DNA from: Legionellaceae bacterium
GTDB taxonomy: Bacteria > Pseudomonadota > Gammaproteobacteria > Legionellales > Legionellaceae
NCBI GenBank assembly: GCA_947470005.1
Contig: CANISA010000049.1
Coordinates: forward strand, 1-8,774
Direction of reading: 5' to 3'
DNA length: 8,774 nucleotides
Shown: positions 7,021-8,774 of the stretch, piece after piece
Layout of the letters: each line of letters starts with the position of its first letter
Numbering within the stretch: the stretch's first letter is position 1
Position numbers and translations under genes: made by a program
Notes under the pieces: generated by a model
The model's database searches: none
The model's input: only the letters and a program-made list of their open reading frames with translations
Told to the model about the DNA's origin: nothing

Positions 7021-7773
7021 ATGAAATTTGATTCCATTCGAATTGTGCTCATTGCGACCTCTCATCCGGGCAATATTGGCTCGGCGGCAAGGGCGATGAA
7101 GACGATGGGTTTATCTCGTCTTTATTTGGTTTCGCCTCAATCCTATCCCGATAGGCGTGCCAATGACATGGCGGCGGGTGCGGATGATATCCTGGCCAAT
7201 GCCGTGATAACGGATTCGTTACCAGAGGCCCTTCGAGGGTGTCAATTGGTCCTGGGCACTAGTGCGCGCCCTCGAGACATTGCATTGCTAGGTCTTTCTC
7301 CTGCAGAGACGGCCGAGTTGATTGTCACGGAGGCACCTGGCACGGAAGTTGCTATTATTTTTGGGCGTGAGCACGCAGGCCTCACCAATGAAGAACTATT
7401 GCATTGTCATTATCATATTCATATTCCAACCGAGGCGGCGTTTAGTTCGCTCAATTTGGCGCAGGCTGTTCAGATCATGGCGTATGAAATTCGAATGCGT
7501 GGTTTATTGCCAGTGGCCCAATCAAGCATGCGCGTGGGTGATCCCATCGCGTTGGCCGACGAGGTTGAACGACTTCATCAACATTTGGAAGAAGTATTGA
7601 TAGAAATTAATTTTCTTAGCTTATCTAATCCCAAGCGTTTGCAGCAACGTCTTCGGCGATTGTTTAATCGTGCTAAACTGGAATCAATGGAGGTTAATAT
7701 TTTACGCGGGATCCTCACGCATGTGCAGCATGCAGCGCGTAAAGGGAAGAGTGCATTGACCAAGGGGGAATGA
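7021..7773 (+). CDS. trmJ: tRNA (cytidine/uridine-32-2'-O)-methyltransferase TrmJ
   Basis: This 250-residue SPOUT-class (TrmH-type) methyltransferase uses S-adenosylmethionine to methylate the ribose of nucleotide 32 in the anticodon loop of certain tRNAs. The three knot-region motifs are clear. SHPGNIGSAARAMKTMGL at residues 14-31 contains N18 and R24. IIFGREHAGLTNEELL at 112-127 and IPTEAAFSSLNLAQAVQI at 135-152 complete the cofactor and dimer region. The C-terminal part (about 175-240) is a charged helical extension typical of TrmJ, ending in LRGILTHVQHAARKG. The length is close to that of the E. coli protein (246). A TAGG ribosome-binding sequence lies six bases before the ATG. The stop codon overlaps the downstream cysteine desulfurase start, so the two are translationally coupled. 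In E. coli iscR lies between these genes; here it is missing. Confidence 0.95.
   Translation: MKFDSIRIVLIATSHPGNIGSAARAMKTMGLSRLYLVSPQSYPDRRANDMAAGADDILANAVITDSLPEALRGCQLVLGTSARPRDIALLGLSPAETAELIVTEAPGTEVAIIFGREHAGLTNEELLHCHYHIHIPTEAAFSSLNLAQAVQIMAYEIRMRGLLPVAQSSMRVGDPIALADEVERLHQHLEEVLIEINFLSLSNPKRLQQRLRRLFNRAKLESMEVNILRGILTHVQHAARKGKSALTKGE
7762..7768 (+). promoter_or_regulatory. Ribosome-binding site of the cysteine desulfurase gene inside the trmJ 3' end
   Basis: AAGGGGG lies within the last trmJ codons. It is followed by two consecutive in-frame ATG codons at 7770 and 7773. The spacing is one base to the first and four to the second, which favours 7773. Both overlap the trmJ TGA (7771-7773). 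Confidence 0.6.
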
Positions 7774-8774
7774 TGGTAATAAAACCCATTTATTTTGACT
7801 ACATGGCAACAACCCCGATCGATCCGCGTGTGGTTTTGCAAATGGTTGAGTACATGGGACCATCGGGTCATTTTGGAAACCCGGCATCTGCTACGCATGC
7901 CTACGGTCGAACGGCGGCTGTTGCCGTCGAGCACGCCCGTGATCAGGTGGCCGCACTCATTGGCGCGTCAGCCGATGAGATTGTTTTTACATCAGGCGCC
8001 ACCGAAGCGGATAATTTGGCCATTTTAGGGGCCGCGTTGTTTTATCAGCGGAAAGGGCGTCACCTGATTACCATGAGCACTGAACATAAGGCTGTGTTAG
8101 ATAGCTTTCACCATTTGGAACAGGTGGGTTTTGACGTAACGTATTTAGACCCTATGCCGGATGGATTATTAAATCTACCCTCGCTGATGGCGGCGCTGCG
8201 CCCAGACACTATCTTGGTTTCAATCATGCATGTTAATAATGAAATTGGCGTGATTCAAGATCTTGCTGAGATTGGCCATTGTCTACGAAAGAAAGGAATT
8301 ATTTTTCATGTGGATGCAGCGCAGAGCGCGGGCAAGCTCGCGATTGATCTGCAATCCTTGCCGGTTGATTTAATGTCGTTTTCGGCTCATAAAATATATG
8401 GACCGAAGGGGATTGGCGCCTTGTATGTGCGTCACAAGCCACGTATTCGGCTTCAACCTCAAAGTTTTGGTGGTGGTCACGAGGGCGGGATGCGCTCAGG
8501 CACGTTGCCGACGCACCAAATTGTCGGCATGGGAGAGGCCTTCGCTTTGGCGGGAGAGGTCCGTTTGGAAGAGCAGGCCCACATTTTACGGTTACGCGAG
8601 CAATTGTGGGCGGGCATCAAGCACCTCCCGGGCATTGCACTGAATGGAAGTGCGACTCATCGTGTGGCAGGAAATCTTAATGTTCGTTTTCACAATCTAG
8701 AGAATAAGGCGTTGTTGTTTGCTTTGCGCGAGTTAGCCCTATCGACAACGTCGGCGTGTGTCTCGGCGAAGGCA
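7773..8774 (+). CDS. iscS: Cysteine desulfurase, IscS-type (group I), C-terminus cut by window edge
   Basis: This pyridoxal-phosphate enzyme removes sulfur from cysteine and passes it, via a persulfide, to iron-sulfur scaffold and tRNA-thiolation proteins. The visible 334 residues align by eye with E. coli IscS (404 residues) with an offset of one. Seen are IYFDYMATTPIDPRV at the N-terminus, TSGATEADNLAI, the cofactor-stacking histidine in MSTEHKAVLD, HVNNEIGVIQD, HVDAAQSAGK, and the cofactor lysine K207 in SAHKIYGPKGIGALYV. The persulfide-forming cysteine is C329 in TTSACVSA, five residues before the window ends. Differences from the usual IscS sequence are listed among the findings. The ATG at 7770 would add one residue. 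The gene overlaps the trmJ stop codon, and no iscR is present. The group I assignment rests on the SAC-type active-site loop. Whether it is the housekeeping enzyme or a paralogue is open. Confidence 0.93.
   Translation, partial: MVIKPIYFDYMATTPIDPRVVLQMVEYMGPSGHFGNPASATHAYGRTAAVAVEHARDQVAALIGASADEIVFTSGATEADNLAILGAALFYQRKGRHLITMSTEHKAVLDSFHHLEQVGFDVTYLDPMPDGLLNLPSLMAALRPDTILVSIMHVNNEIGVIQDLAEIGHCLRKKGIIFHVDAAQSAGKLAIDLQSLPVDLMSFSAHKIYGPKGIGALYVRHKPRIRLQPQSFGGGHEGGMRSGTLPTHQIVGMGEAFALAGEVRLEEQAHILRLREQLWAGIKHLPGIALNGSATHRVAGNLNVRFHNLENKALLFALRELALSTTSACVSAKA

Overview
The window looks like chromosomal DNA of a gammaproteobacterium. The strongest clue is the divergent pair suhB-type inositol monophosphatase / trmJ followed by an iscS-type cysteine desulfurase, an arrangement known from the E. 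coli isc region. The moderate base composition and the style of the efflux proteins would suit the Legionella/Coxiella group, but that is an inference from memory; no phylogeny could be run. Nothing looks like a mobile element, phage, CRISPR array or complete RNA gene.

Layout. Bases 1-6915 are read almost entirely from the minus strand. In transcription order these are: an inositol-monophosphatase family enzyme (6915-6115); a 298-base non-coding stretch with two short palindromes and a possible decayed reading frame; the periplasmic adaptor (5816-4554) and inner-membrane transporter (4523-1458) of an RND multidrug efflux pump; a TauE/SafE-type membrane permease (1409-522); and a HAD-superfamily hydrolase that starts at a GTG codon (460) and runs off the left edge. 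From 7021 the plus strand carries trmJ, which overlaps the start of a cysteine desulfurase gene (7773 to the right edge, truncated at about the active-site loop). The 105 bases between 6915 and 7021 hold two candidate promoters facing opposite ways.

How the genes work together. The adaptor and transporter form one drug-efflux unit; no outer-membrane channel gene or regulator is present here, so the pump probably borrows a TolC-type channel encoded elsewhere. The permease and the HAD enzyme follow closely on the same strand and may have their own promoter, which overlaps the last codons of the transporter gene. TrmJ modifies tRNA position 32, and IscS supplies sulfur for iron-sulfur clusters and tRNA thiolation.

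Points worth a second look are: the absence of iscR between trmJ and iscS; several substitutions in normally invariant IscS motifs; a cysteine-containing insertion in the efflux adaptor; and the palindromes plus broken reading frame upstream of the adaptor gene. I do not see convincing evidence of a wholly new biological system. Most of the window is ordinary core-genome and efflux content.
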